This document shows, one piece after another, positions 32,521-46,400 of a stretch of 64,000 nt of DNA. Under the pieces are notes generated by a model, which had not been told where the DNA came from, searched no databases, and was given only the letters and a program-made list of their open reading frames with translations. Source of the stretch: Bugulina stolonifera (lineage: Eukaryota > Bryozoa > Gymnolaemata > Cheilostomatida > Bugulidae); assembly GCA_935421135.1 (NCBI GenBank), contig OW285187.1:22506429-22570428 (forward strand), in the 5' to 3' direction. Every line of letters starts with the position of its first letter. The stretch's first letter is position 1. Both the position numbers and the translations under genes were made by a program.

Positions 32521-34127
32521 TTTTACAGATATAATCTAGTTATTGGGCCACGTCTCCACCCTGACTCTATAATATGGAGTGATATAATTGATCACAACCA
32601 GTGGATAGTATCACATAAAATCCATATTACTAAACGTCATGATTGCCTGATATTGATTAGACAGCAAACAATGAAGCTGAACTCTGTTGACAATGGGATA
32701 TTTGTGAAGCTGACTCTGATCAATAATCATCTCATTATGCTTATCCCTGTATTTATAGTTTGTTGGTAACAAATCCAATAAACACACTTCGCTATTACTA
32801 CTTGTAAAATTCAATCTCAATTTTACTGAAAAATTTAATCCTACAGAATACAGGAAACATAACATTATGCATCATCTATTATAGCACACTTTGCCATCTT
32901 TGTAATGAACAGGTCTAATATACACATTTACACTGTACTAGAAGGTTTTACATTATTTTCCTATATTGTATATTGGTAACAGTAGTACCTCTTGTTATAA
33001 TGCTACAGTATTTCAAAGCAGTCGTATGTTATAACTATTGTATAGACTCCCTGCAGTAGCAATATTCCATAATTAGTTAATTCCTGACATTTTTACATTT
33101 CGCAGTTTGGTTTTAATGAGTCAGAAATGTATATGTGAAGAGAGGACAACTTCAGAATTTGGATTAGCCATCTTCTTTGTATTTGCCAGTTTGCATCAGT
33201 ACCGACATGCAAAATATTGGTATATGCTGTATACTCATTGCTAAAAGTTATGGTACACAAGGATATATGGAGTGTATCCATCTCTCAACTTGAGCTTAAA
33301 CACTGTAGTATGCACTGGTTGCCCTAAAATTGTAGGTGCAGTGTACCTGCCTCATTTCTCCCAATGCAATAAACACTACAATCCACTAAATGTAATATAT
33401 TATTATTGTAAAAGTAATCTGCAGGGGGTCTATTAGTCTGGGAGACTCCCCCGAAAATTTATGCGTCCCCCCAACTTTGACCACTGATCTTACTTGGAAT
33501 TAACATCATTAAAGGTTATATTCATAGAACTGCTGTTTAACTGTTTATTGTATCTTCAATATCACTTGGCTGTTGAGTTTCTTAGTATGCATCACTGTTC
33601 ACTTGGTTCTTGTAATATTTTGAATATTATTCTTAGAAAAAGGTACAAGTTGTAGTAGTGAACATGACATGAGCTGGTACTGTTAAAATACATGGATCAC
33701 AGAATTCATCAACTATAACTCAATAGGAGTTACTTTCTCTTTGCTCTCAAGCCAGTAGATAAAAAAATAGATGGTTTTGAAGAACATCTAGGTGCTTATT
33801 TGCATCATGGTTCCATGTTATTTCCTTTGAAAAAGTGTTGGCATGTATAAATTATCAATAAAACACTGGGTTTTATATATTTTTATAATGCATGTTTTAT
33901 TGTCAAATGAATATTGGTAAAGAGCTAACAGTGGTCTTGTAGAATGCTTGCATTGCTAATGCACTGCATAAACATAACATCTGTAAGAAAAAGTAATTCT
34001 ATTTAAAGTTTTGCTTTGAGGTAAGTATGTTATTGCGGGTATAAAAATATTATGTATTTGTAGCTCTTGTTATATTTATGTTAAGTATAAAGTAGTCATT
34101 GGTCGGGGTTCATGAGTCATCAGCAGT
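32521..34127. other. region between divergent 5' and 3' ends
   Basis: The right side is the 3' untranslated region of the giant lipid transfer gene. The left side should contain the promoter of the coiled-coil gene, which starts at 32520 on the minus strand and would have its upstream sequence at 32521-33000. No TATA box stands out. No coding region is supported. Confidence 0.45.
33896..33901 (-). terminator. poly(A) signal AATAAA of the lipid transfer gene
   Basis: AATAAA on the minus strand lies about 230 bases after the stop codon at 34128-34130. It is a plausible 3' end for the 24-kb gene. Confidence 0.55.
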
Positions 34128-37100
34128 TTAGCAGGAGTTGCAGACGGATCTGCTGGTCATGAAGAGAGCGTTGTATTCACATGTGCAGCTGGTGCAGGAG
34201 CGTGGGGAGACGTTGTTGGCCATGACATTGGCGAATACGGTCTGGAAGCTCTTAATTGTGCTGGCTCTCATCTGCTTCATCATGTTCACGTCAAAGACGA
34301 GACCGTTGGTCTGGAGGGCAAGGCTTGAGCAGGCGTCCACTGGTTTAGTTACGAGTGGGTAAAGTCTGGTGTTTCCTCTGGTGGCCCTGATGTCTCTCAG
34401 TGAGTATACGGCGTAGTTGTCGATACCTAAAGCAACAGACTCCATTAAAGGTACTGTAGGTTGTGCATTTAGATGTGATCACATATACAACATTTCATTT
34501 CATTCTGAATGTAATACAATTAACTGGCTCCAATACTCACCGAACAGATAGTTGGTAGATGGGTTCTTGCCAGCAACGGTCATCTCATATGAGAAGTCGT
34601 TGAGCACATGCAGTTTGATGTCATTAGCATAGAGTCTCTCAGCGATAGCCTGGTGGGAGTGTCTGCTATTCTGGCAGTCAGAACATGGGACAACGACAAT
34701 CATCTTGCTAGCTCCAGCTCTGAATGGATACTGAGCGGCAAAATCAATGGCGTCATAGACATCTGTGTTGTTTCCAGCTAAAAATATCACGAGAAAAATT
34801 AGAAAACGTTAACATAAGATTAATTAAGCAGATGTCAAGAAATATTTGCAAGATCTTCAGGAGATTTGATTGTACGAGAGGTGCGACTTACCGGCAGAGA
34901 ACTTAAGAGCGGAGGTTCCCAAGGACAGATCAGATCTGGTGGCAAACATCTTGCTGTTCATTGTGTGCACATGGCTTGGTGAGTGTACTCCCTGTCCACC
35001 AAATCCTACGAGACCAAATCTGATGTTGCTGATGGATCTGCGTGAGAGTGAGCTCTCGATCAGCTTGGCAAGCTGTGGCAGTTTAACATCGATATCGTAG
35101 TTGCACATCTTCTCTTCAACAACGATGACAACGTCGGTGTTCATGACAGGCTGTGAGATCTTGCTTGTTTCTCCTTGGTGAATGGTAACACCGTTGACAT
35201 CGCAGGCGACTAAAATATAGATAGTTGACTAAGTAACATTTTACATACATTTCATATCAACTGATAGTCTAAATTGATTTATATCATGTTATTTTAATCA
35301 ACTTGCTGCAAGTTGATGCTATTAAAAACTCACCACACTGAGTTGGTACTTGAAGCATAACTCCAGCAAACTTGCACTCAGCCTGGTAGAACATGGAGGC
35401 TTTGCATGGGCCATTGACAGCGGTGAGGGTGACATCCTTGCTCATGTCATGGATACACTTGTTGAAGGCTGGCTCTGGTTTGACAACCTCGAAGCAAGAG
35501 CTGAGGAGGCTGTTGTTATCCTTGAAGAGAGCGGCACAAGCTTTGTACTCCTTGCTGCCTTCCACATGTGTGAATGTCTTGGCTGTGTTGGTTCCAGTGC
35601 ATCTGTAGAATCAAACAATCAAATATTAAAATTGAACTAAACAACTCGCTGCAGAAACAAAAGATATGAATAATAGTACAGAGTGGACGACAACCGTTCA
35701 CTGCATTTACAGAGTTGAGGATACTTTTCTGATGCGTACCTGGAAGTCCAGCTGTTGGCAAAGTTGAGTACATCAGTGGTGTTCTTGTTGGAGCTGGTGG
35801 TAAAGTCGTCAAGTGGCTCGTAGTTGTAGGTACCAAAGAGACCTCCAGTCTTAGCGAAGTAGTGTCCGCTCATCTCTACTGAGCACAGACCATTCATGTT
35901 GTCACAGATGACCTTGACTCCAAGAGAGTTTTCGAGGATGATCTTGGGTCCCATTCTGGTGATGGAAGTGTTGAAGAATTGGACTGGCAGTTCAGTCTTG
36001 GCGTTGTCCATCTTGACTGTGTTGTCCTGCTGGATGTCTACAACCTTGCCATTGCTGTGCACGGTCAGGCTCTGCTCCTCGCCATTGTAGTTGACAAAGA
36101 TGGTGAAGTTTCCGTCGTGGAAGTCACGGGCCAACAGATAGCTGCATTTACCGCTTGAGAATTCATAGTGACGTCTGTCAAAGGTTCTAATGTGCTGTCC
36201 GGCAATAATTCCCTGAACTACAATAGATAAATTACATATCATGAAAACAAAATAGTGAAATAATTCAAGTTGTCATGGTCCATGTATCAATATTGTATGG
36301 AAGCGTGTAGGTTTGGACTTACCATCAAATGGTGGAAGGATGTGTTTGTATGTGCTGGGAATGTACATGTAGATCATATCGGCAAAGTTGAAGTGGTAGT
36401 CGTAGAAGTGAGTGAGGAAGCTGTGCACGGCTGACATGACGGTTCTGCTGATCTGTACCATATCAAACTTGTCCAGAGAGGATGGAATGACAAACTCAAC
36501 TTCGATCTGTCCAGCGGCAAGGTCATAGGTTACCCACTAAAATAATATTATAAATAAATATTATTATTACAACATAAAATCAATATAATGAAATGAACTT
36601 GGAAAAATTTAAATGTCGTACAATATTATGAAGATTGACGTTGAAGTAAAATACCAACCTTGAAGTTATCCAGAGTATCGTCGACGTAGTGAGTGAGGTA
36701 CTCATCCAGGTATTCAGCGGCTACGTTTCTGGCGTGGCTCATGACAAACTTCATGTTTCCAATGATATCGTAGTAAGTGAAATAATAGTGGGTCTTGTAC
36801 ATCATAGTGTCTACAATTCCGGTGATGACAGACACATCAACGTATTTAGCGATCCAAGTCTCAGAGATGACGTTGGTGATGAAATTGTGTACAGCAAAGA
36901 CAATGTTTCTGAAAATCTGTGGGTTGACGACTCCATTTACTTTACCGTAGACCAAGTCGGCAGCACTGTTGAAGCTGGACATGATGGCAACGTGGTAAGA
37001 CTTGAGGGTCTGTACGACTGGGTGCTCAGCCATAAACTCGGCGACAATATCAATATAGGTCTGTAGCCAGGCATTGAATTCAGCCAGGTCCTCACGCATG

Positions 37101-37472
37101 GTCTGGGTGTATTCTGCAACAGATTAAACATTTATATTTTACATTAAAACCTCTTACATTAATTCCTAGCAATAATAAGACTGTTACAAATATTGACATT
37201 CTATTCATTGAAAGTTTGCCACAGCATCTATTCAGATTTGTAAATTATCGTATGCTGCTAGGATGAACTTACTCATGAGTTCAGTGGAGATCATGGTGTT
37301 GTACTCGAGCATCTGTTCCTTCATCTTGCCAAATTCAGTAGAAAGATCGAGCATAACCTGCTGGGTCTTCTGGGACAGAAGAGACACTCCTGGTTGGATA
37401 ACAGTGGTGTAGAATCCGTCCAACTTGGCGCACACATCAGTGATCAGAACGGCCATATTGGAGAAGAAGGAG
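34128..37472 (-). other. lipid transfer gene, helical, vWD and vWA-like C-terminus (exons 42-49)
   Basis: Exons: 37273-37472, 36659-37113, 36323-36536, 35740-36217, 35334-35602, 34892-35209, 34541-34777, 34128-34426. Exons 42-44 are helical (VMLDLSTEFGKMKEQMLEY). Exon 45 is a von Willebrand D domain: GQHIRTFDRRHYEFSSGKC, RDFHDGNFTIFVNYNG, VKVICDNMNGLCSVEMSG and GLFGTYNYEPLDDF, where the usual Cys of GLCG is Phe. Exon 46 is a Cys-rich segment. Exons 47-49 read as a vWA-like Rossmann fold (TDVVIVVEEKMC, NIRFGLVGFGGQG, ASKMIVVVPCSDC), but the metal site DxSxS is absent, so metal-dependent adhesion is unlikely. The protein ends in a Cys cluster, CTSCTCEYN to VCNSC. Confidence 0.87.
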
Positions 37473-40400
37473 CTATAACACAACCACATAAAATTGTTGA
37501 GCATTCATTCTAAATCATTAAATTATCTGTTGTAAGAATGTGGCAACTTATTGTGCACGATTCGCATCTACATCAGCTCACCTGGTGACCTTATCGATGG
37601 ACTTGAGGAAGAAGATGTTAGATTCGTAACCCTGTTGTACCATGAGTTTAGCAGTGTTAAAGTCATCCTTGATGAGACCGTACTCTCTCTTGCTGTGTGG
37701 AACAATCTGTTCAAAGTCAGATCCGAGTTGCATCCTGTTCATCTTGTTGGTAGCCTCGGTGGAAGCAGCAGTGGACATGGTCTTGACGGTTTCCTTCAGG
37801 GAAGAGCGGATGGCAGCGATCTGGCTCTACAAACCACAGCCAGAAAATAATGTAGAAAACGATTAGCAAAATGGGGTACATTATTTGCTGTAGCTTAGAT
37901 GTTACTACAAAAAACATTGTATAAATGTTTACCTTGATCTCAGAGACCAGAGTAGGGTTCCAGTGCAGTTTACCATTCACAACTCGAGACTCGTTCATGC
38001 TGATGGCAGCCAGACCTTCAACGGTAGTCTTAGAACCTTCAGTCTTAGTTAGCTGCATCTCGTAACCTCCAACCAGCTTCTGTGCCACAAACTTCATGTT
38101 ACCCTGTACTCCAGTGAACTTGATGAGCATGTAGTACTCCTCTGGTCTGAGGGTGAAGTCGGTGCTGTAGGTCTTTCCATCGACGGTAACAGATAGAGTT
38201 ACAGTGCTCTTGGTGGACAGCGAGGTGAACTTGACGGTCTTCATTGGCGACTGTAGCTGTAAAGATAATCGTCAAATATTGAAGAGTAATACTACCACAT
38301 AAATCATATTCGAATAATAAGATGTATTACTAACATACATGTTGTGTGTTTCTTTATTACACAAAGTAAGTGAATGTGATAGTTACCTCAACTGAGGCAG
38401 TCATTGTTGATGGGTTGTATCTAGTGATGAAAGCAAAGTTCTTCATCTGTCCATTAGATGCCATGTATTTGAAAGAGGTAATGCTGCTGGTACTAGTGAA
38501 CTCTGTGCCTACTCTAATGTTGATCTTGTTGAAGTCCTGCTTGAGACTGATTCCCCAATTCAGATCCTTCTGCAAGTTAATGTCGAAGGCGATGTCCTTG
38601 GAGGAGTCAGTTGAGTAGGAAACGACCTTCTTGAAGTCAAAGAAGTGCTGAGTGGTGTCGTAGGCAATGGTGTCAGTGACGGTGATGGTCTAAAATACAA
38701 AATTAAACTTAGAATTAAACATCTGTTATTAGCTATTAATTATTTAAACTTCTGATACTAAACCAGCTATAGAGATTGCACAATCTTTTAGAATGAGAGG
38801 CTCACCTTGATCAGAGCTGGGTGAGAGACGGTGGTGGTCCACTTGTAGGTGTTAGTTCCAGTCTTTACCAATCGGCTGGTTCCATAGAATCTCTTGCTGG
38901 TGTCTTTCTGGCTGTCCCAGTAGAAACCGAGTTGGAGCTCGTTACCATTGCTAACAGTCAGTTGGTTCCATGTAACCTTGACACTGCGCCACTGAGAGAT
39001 CAGTTCCAAGCTAGCACCAGAGGCGGGGTCACACTTGAAGTCGTATCCAATAGACTTGCCATTGTAGTCAAGAGTGAAGAGATGTTTGAAGGAATCAGCG
39101 GTCCACTCCATCTCGCTGGTGAGTCCACGCGAGATTCCGGTGTAGATGACGTTGATGTCAATATCAGAGACCATCTTCCTACTGGATGAAGAGAACTTGT
39201 TGACAATCTCCAGCTTGGCATTCTTATCGGTGGCAGTGGTGTCCCAGTTGGCTTCAAACTAAAACATAACAAATACATGTGTACAGACAGATGATTATTT
39301 TGTTGAGCTTATGCTGTAGAGGTTAGGTAGCAAGCTTTTACACAGTTAGCCAACAGCTTATGCACCTTCATACAGAGAAGAGTGGTGTGGCTTACCGTGG
39401 CAGTTTGTCCAGTGGTAGATACAGAGAAGTCCATCTGGTATTTCATTGGGTGGGGCTCTCTGAAGATGAAGGTAGCGTGGTCATTACCCCATGAACCAGT
39501 CAGATCAAGGAGTTTGAACTCATCAGGTTGATCAGGATTGAATGAGAAGAAGAACTTCATGTCGCCTGGTACCAATTGGTTGCTCTGAGTTCTAAACAAA
39601 GATTAAATCTCATTATACATAAATATCAAATGGGTTTACTTATTAAACAGAACACCCATGTGGATTGTACAATATTTTGCAATTGGATATTATATTATTT
39701 TGTGATAAGAGAAATCGTATTCGACCAACCTGAATTCAAACTCGAGTTTAAGGGGAGTGGTAACTCCACGTGGTCCATTCATGTGCAGCTTGAAGTCTCT
39801 GATGAGACCCTCGCCGACATTTTTGTACAAGCCATCAAACTCGTAGGTTTTCTCCCCGACAACAACCACAATGGTTGGTTTGTATTCTTCATCAGCATTC
39901 AATGGAACATTGGCTCGGATTGTGAAGATCTCTTTGTCGTCGTAGTTGATCATGGGGAAGTCAATGGAGTTCTCAGTCAGCACAATAGACGAGACAAACT
40001 TGTGGCCGTTGTGACATTCAAAGTTGAGGGAGCTTTCATATCTAAAATAATAGTACAAAAGAGTTATTAGAACGTATTCTGTTTATACAAGTAAGGTGCT
40101 ATGATACGTATCTCCTAAAAGTGAACTGTGAGGTAATCTGTTGATGTACAAACCTGAATGGACTAGCGGATCGCTTAAATGATGAAGCGAGTTTGTTAGT
40201 CTTTTCTCCATCAGTGATCTCATAAGAGAAGTTTCCAGCCAGAGAGGAGAGGTGCCAGTTGAGCTTGAAGCCATGTTTGGGAGAGGAGATGTTAGTAGAG
40301 AAGGTGTAACCATCGGCCTTCTTGAATGTCCATGTGCCCTGAAGCTTCTCAGATTCCTCGTAGGTGATGTGTCTATAAATGACGATTGGAATCCAATAAA

Positions 40401-43400
40401 GATGGCGAATTGAAAAATACTTCAGTTTCAACAAAACATTCCACCAGCGACTTGGATGTTACTTTTAGCAAAGAAGAGAAAATGTAGACTTACTTGAGCA
40501 GAGGAGAGGCAACCTTCCATGTGCATGTGAAGTCAGTCCAGACACCTTTGTGGGTGTATTCAATGCTATGTTGGTTGAAGTTGGCCTTCAGTGTAGCTTC
40601 TACTGGGCTGTACTGCCAAGCAGTCTCGATCTTAAGCTCAGGGACAAAGCTTCCGGAAATGCTGGCCTGGATATCAAATTTGTTGGAGCTTCCAGTAAAG
40701 ACAAGATCCTTCTGGAGGTTAAAGTTATCGATACCGTTCTTCATTTCACCAGTGATGGTCTGGTGGTATGTAATTCCGTTAACCATAGAGAAGCTGGTGC
40801 TGGAGGTAATCTACATATTCAACAACATGTGGAACTTTAGAAAAAAAACTGTGGACTAGAACATTACAACTAATGAGTCGTTGATTGGACATTCTACTTG
40901 TATACCTTAATGGGGGCCCTTCCTGAATATACTTATTCGATATTAGTTATGCCTAGTGAACGCATGTAGGTACTCACTGTGCCATAGTAGGACTCGGTTC
41001 TAGTGCTCTCGGACCAGGTCTGGCTGTTACCAGAGTATGTGGCCACATAGGTTGTCTTCTCCAGCTTTTCAAATGGTGTTTCCAGAGACAGACTGAAGGT
41101 GTTGGTGGTGCCAGACTTGAAGTCAAACTTGAAGCTCAACTCCTTATCCTGACTGTACATCAGGTCAATGTAGCTCTTCATGGCTTCAGTCTTGGTCAGA
41201 TCGTTGTCAATCTATACATAAGGTGCCATTTGCAAACAAATTATTTGAAATAAATGGTAAAATATCATACTTTTAACAACATTTAAATAGCACAATGCAA
41301 GATGGATATCGGTATCCACATTATATTATTCGACAAGAGCAAATACTCACCTGGATTCTAGTATATCTGTTCAGGAAGGGGTAGGTGATGGTGACATCCA
41401 TGCTGTGCTTAGTCCAACTGTCCATATGAGAGCTACCACTGAGAGAGAAGAGGCTTTCACCGTTCAGTTTCATCATAACGGAGAGTCTGGGGGTGGAAGA
41501 TCCAGAGAACTCGAAGGCTTTAACTGACTCAAATGGTGATTGGATGGCGAGTGAGAAGGATTTAGCCTCCATATCGTAGGTCATGGAAGATGAGAGCTTC
41601 TTGGACATCTGGCTGGTCTTGAACTCAAATGATGAGGTCATCTTGGATGGGAACTCACCATCAACAGTGAAGTCAGCTACCATACTCTTGAGGCTAAAAG
41701 AGTATATTATATACTTATAAAAGTCTATATACATTGATATACATATAAATATGACATCGACTGTAACCAACCAGACAATGTTTTAACCAGAAGACATCTG
41801 CAATCAGTCTATATAGTAATAAATTAAACAATACTCACGAGTCAAATGGAGTGTTGACATCCATAGAGGCCTTGTACTGATTGGTCCAGCTGAAGATTCC
41901 ACTCATCTCAATGGTCTTATCGGCAGCATACTGCAGAACCATGTGTGGTTTCCATTGGTCCTGGAGCTTAGAGTTGGTGAGAGTCAGAGAGAGGCTCTCA
42001 AACATGGGGATCTGCGACTTGAAGGACATGTTGATGTTAAAGATGGCGGGCTCTTCGTAACTCATTCTTCCTGTAACATTAAAGTTAAAAATACCTATAA
42101 GACCTACCGATACACATTCATATTGTATAAAGTCACAATGTACATAACCATTACCGACCGATGAGAAGGGGCAATTACCTGATGCAGTTATGGTCTGGTC
42201 ATTCAGCTTGCTTTCCATAGAAACGCTCCATGGCTGCTGTCCCTTGTTGACAGTGATGGTAGATTTCATGATCTTGCATTGCTCGAATGGAGTGGTAAGT
42301 TCAACCATCATGCTCATGCTGTCTCCCAACACAACCTCAGATTTGAAGTCAAAAGGCTTGCTTGGGTTGTTGAACAGGGTAAGCCCGAAGGTCTTGGTGG
42401 GCTTGGTGAGATCGTAGTTAAGCTCAAACTGGCAGTCAGCAAACATCTCAGACTTGGCACTCTTGAAGATGATGGAATGATCCAACTTCTGGTATCCGGT
42501 ACTCCAGGTAGTCTAAAAAAATAGCCATATAAATTGTTTACATCTCTGGACGATTTCATAAATCAATGAAAAATAATGAAAGTCAACTATAATTTCATTT
42601 GATGATGAAACTAAACAGATTATTCTAATTTACTTAAGAGTGTTACCTTGTGTGTGTAGTGAGCAAATTCCTCTCCATTATGAACAAGAGAGAATCCGGT
42701 CTCGCACATGTAGCTGTTGCTACCAGCGTTCCACATGATCTTTTGGGTGATGGTAGGTGTGGTGATGTCAACAGTGCCCTTCTGGTTCATGCCAGCTTCG
42801 GTACGGCTGTGTTCAACAGTTAGTTTCACCTCACGGTTGAATTCTGGGTAAGCCTTGATATCAGACTTGAACTGGCTGGTAAGTTCTCCTCCCTCCAGCA
42901 TGTAGTTGAAGGAAACCTCGCTCAGCTCACTAAAGGAGGAATAAAAATAATAATGAAATAACAAAGCTTGTATTATATGGTCGTCATAAATATTCCCAGA
43001 GTGTAAAGAAGTTGACTAGAGACAACTGTATGCAGACTTACCCATCAAGAGTGACCTTGATGTAGGTGTCTAGGCTGTCTTTGGTGGTTGATCCCATCTT
43101 CATGGCGTAAAACTCGACTGACTTGGCATTAGCCATTGATCCAATGTAGTGAGTGGATTTATAGCTGATGCGGCGCTGAGAAATCTCAATGACTTCACTC
43201 AATTTGTTCTCCTCGTAGCCAGTGAATGGTGTGTTGACCTTAAGAGAGTAGGTGAAGATGCTCTTGACCTTCCATTCAACATTGCCGTTAAAGTCAACCT
43301 CAAACTTGTCAGTATTCTTGGCCATCATGTATTTGGTAGCGATGGAAGTATCAGTCATGGTGGTGGATCCAGACCAGCTCAATGTCTATAGAAAAGAAAA

Positions 43401-46400
43401 GAAAGCATATTTTTATTCATTGTACTTATCGGATTAATTCGCATCAAAGTTTTAGCTTTGATAAACCAACTCCATTTTAACCTACTTCTTACCTCGTAAC
43501 CAGTCATTGGAGTCTCCAGAGTCTGGGAGAAAGTCATCTTGGGTACATCAGCATTGGTAGTCAATTTTACAGTCTGGCCATTCCATACACCTTCAATCTT
43601 GTTGGTAAAGGTAGCCAAATCTCCCTGGTGGTCGATTTCCAACGTGGTAGAAGTTTCTGGGCAAGTTACTTTCATTGTGGTCTGCAGACCATTGTTCCAG
43701 GTGGTAACAGCTTCGCTGGTGTACTCCATGGTGCCATAGATGACCTTGGAGTTGAAGTTGTAACGGTCAGTGTAGCTGTAGGTTAGAGACAGATCTTCGG
43801 TCATTGGAGCAACCAGAGTCATCTCACCAGAGGTCTGGGTGTGCTTGACAGAGAGGCTCATATCAGAGTAGAAAGGTGATTTCAGTGACATTGATCCGGT
43901 CACATCATTGTAGTTGTCAAATGAAGTGGTCATTTCAATTGTCTTGGAAGGCTCCCAGGTAATCTTCATTGAGTCGGACAATCTCATCTTATATGCAAGT
44001 GGATCCATCTTGAAGGTGGTAGATGTGCTCACCATCTTTCCAGTCTCCCAGGAAAGGTCAAAGGAAGAACTCCAGTTGGTCAGCTCTCCAGTGAACTTGG
44101 AGTTGGTGGTGAATGTTCTCCATGGAGTCTCGATCTCTGCACTGCTTTCCCATCCATTCTCTCTGTTGAAAGAGAGGGTGCCGGTCATCTTTTTGCTGGT
44201 CTCCCAGCTGAACTCGTATTCGCCATTGAATTTGGTGAGATCACCAGACTGCTTGACAGTGAGAGAAAGATCTCTCCATGGTGTGTTGATGGTGGTGGAT
44301 CCATCCATAGCAGCCATATCAAAGGTGGTGGTCATCTTGATCTCCTTGCCAGCCTCCCAAGACAAATCGAATGAGGAAGTGAAAGCGGCAAGCTCTCCAG
44401 TGAACTTGGAGTTGGTGGTCAATGTTCTCCATGGGGTTGTGACAGCCACTCTGTTTTCCCATCCGTTTGCTCTGTTGAAGTGCAGGACAGTCGAGATTTT
44501 CTTGCCAGTTTCCCAGCTCAAGTCATATTCACCGTCAAAGTTGGTCATATCACCGGATTGTTTGACGGTCAAGGACACATCTCTCCATGGTGTGTTAATG
44601 CTGACGGAGCCATCCAAGCCATCTTTGTCAAAAGAGGTAATCATTCGGACTTCCTTCCCGGTCTCCCAGGAGAAGTGGGTGGTGGTGTCAAATTTGGTCC
44701 AGATGCCCTCACGGTTGTGGAAGCCAACAAAGTTTCTCCATGGAGTGTTTACTTTCACATTCGTCTCCATGCTCTGTCCAGTTATACGGTTTGTAATTTC
44801 GGCAGTAACTGATTTTCCGGTCTCCCAGGAGATTTCAGTATTCATGTTGTAATCGGCGTCATACTTGAGCTCGAAACACATTGTGCGGGAGGGGATGGCT
44901 AGCTTCCACATGGTATCCATACCAGTTCTAGTATCTGCTCGGACATCCATGACAACCTTCTTGTCAGCTTCCCATGAGAACTCTACAGAGGAGTCGAAGT
45001 TCTCCATTGGTCCATTCATTCTGTAGGAGCTGGATAGCACTTTCCAGGGTGATGCAATCTTGGCTGATCCAGTTACACCATTGTGTGTAGCTTCAACAGA
45101 AATAGATTTTCCAGTCTCCCAGCTGAATTCAGCCTCAGTACTGAAGTTCTTGAGCTCTCCACTGTGGTCGAAGTTAGCAGAAATCTTTCTCCATGGTGTG
45201 TTAACCACAAAGGTTCCCTTGTATCCAGCAGAGATGCTGAAAGTGAGAGAGGAATCCAGCTTCACTGATTCACATTCGTACATGGCCTGGGATGAAAGGT
45301 TGTTCAAGTCTGTGTTGGTTTCGAAAGAGGTCTTGAAGTTCTTCCATGGTGATTTGACATCGAGAGAAGCTTCATAACCAGAGAGGGTATCCCATTTGAG
45401 ATCAGCGGTGAGTGGCACAGTCTCGTAGGCACCTTCCAGATGGCAAGTTAGGCTCTTCAGATCTCCAGAATGGCGGTAAAGGATATTGGCATTCTTGAAT
45501 GGACTGGTGAATTTGGACTCTATGACAAATTCGGGAGTCATCTTGAAGGTGGATTCGATCTTGATTGTTTTCCCTTGGTCGTATGTGAGAGACAGGGTGT
45601 TCTCAAATGACTCCATGGTGGTTCCAGTGTGAGTTACTGCACCAGCAAAATTTCTCCATGGTGTTTTGATATCGACGCTAGTTTCAAATCCGTTGATCAT
45701 GCTAACACTCCATTCAGCTACCATCTTGTTGGTCGTGTCCCAGGTGAACTCAGCATTGGCATTGCATCTGGAGGTCAAGGTACCAGTGTGAGTGTACTTG
45801 GTTGAGAAGGATTTAACTTTACTGATGAATGTGTACTCAAATTTGATGTTGGCTGGTACATTCCTGAAAAGGAGGTCAGAAGAGAAGATCTGCTCCTGAT
45901 CCATGTTGAACTCAGCTTGTGAAGTGACTTCTCCGGAGAGTGACATCTTGTGGTTGTACTTGGCATCAAAGGTTTTGAATGGTGATGAGAATTTCATTTC
46001 GGAGTCAATACCATTCTGCATATTCCACTTACTAGAAGCAGAGACTGTCTTGCCAACGCCATATGTGAATTCAGCATTGTTTTCGAAGTTTGCGAGTTCT
46101 CCGCTGTGGTGGAAGCTTCCTTTAGCGTTGTACCAGGAGCTGGTAAGGGTCATGTCACCTCTGATGGCTCCAGTTGATGAGAATCCAGCCTCAAATCGAC
46201 CATTGTATTCGCTGAAGGAGACAGTGGCAACTTCACGGAAAGACTTTAGACCGCCAGTGTGGTTGATGGTTGCTTCACCAGATTTGTAACCTTCGAAAGG
46301 AGTGTTGAAGTTGATGAGGGCATCAAAAGCATTGGTTTCTTTCTTCAGGGTCAGAGTAGCGAGCCCAGAGATAGTCTTGCTCTCACCCCATTTGAGAGTT

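Noticed and set aside
43914..44852. 312-codon open frame on the plus strand
   Set aside because: It is the antisense of the repeated SWETGK/TPWR exon; its own repetition mirrors the sense repeats. It has no splice or family support.
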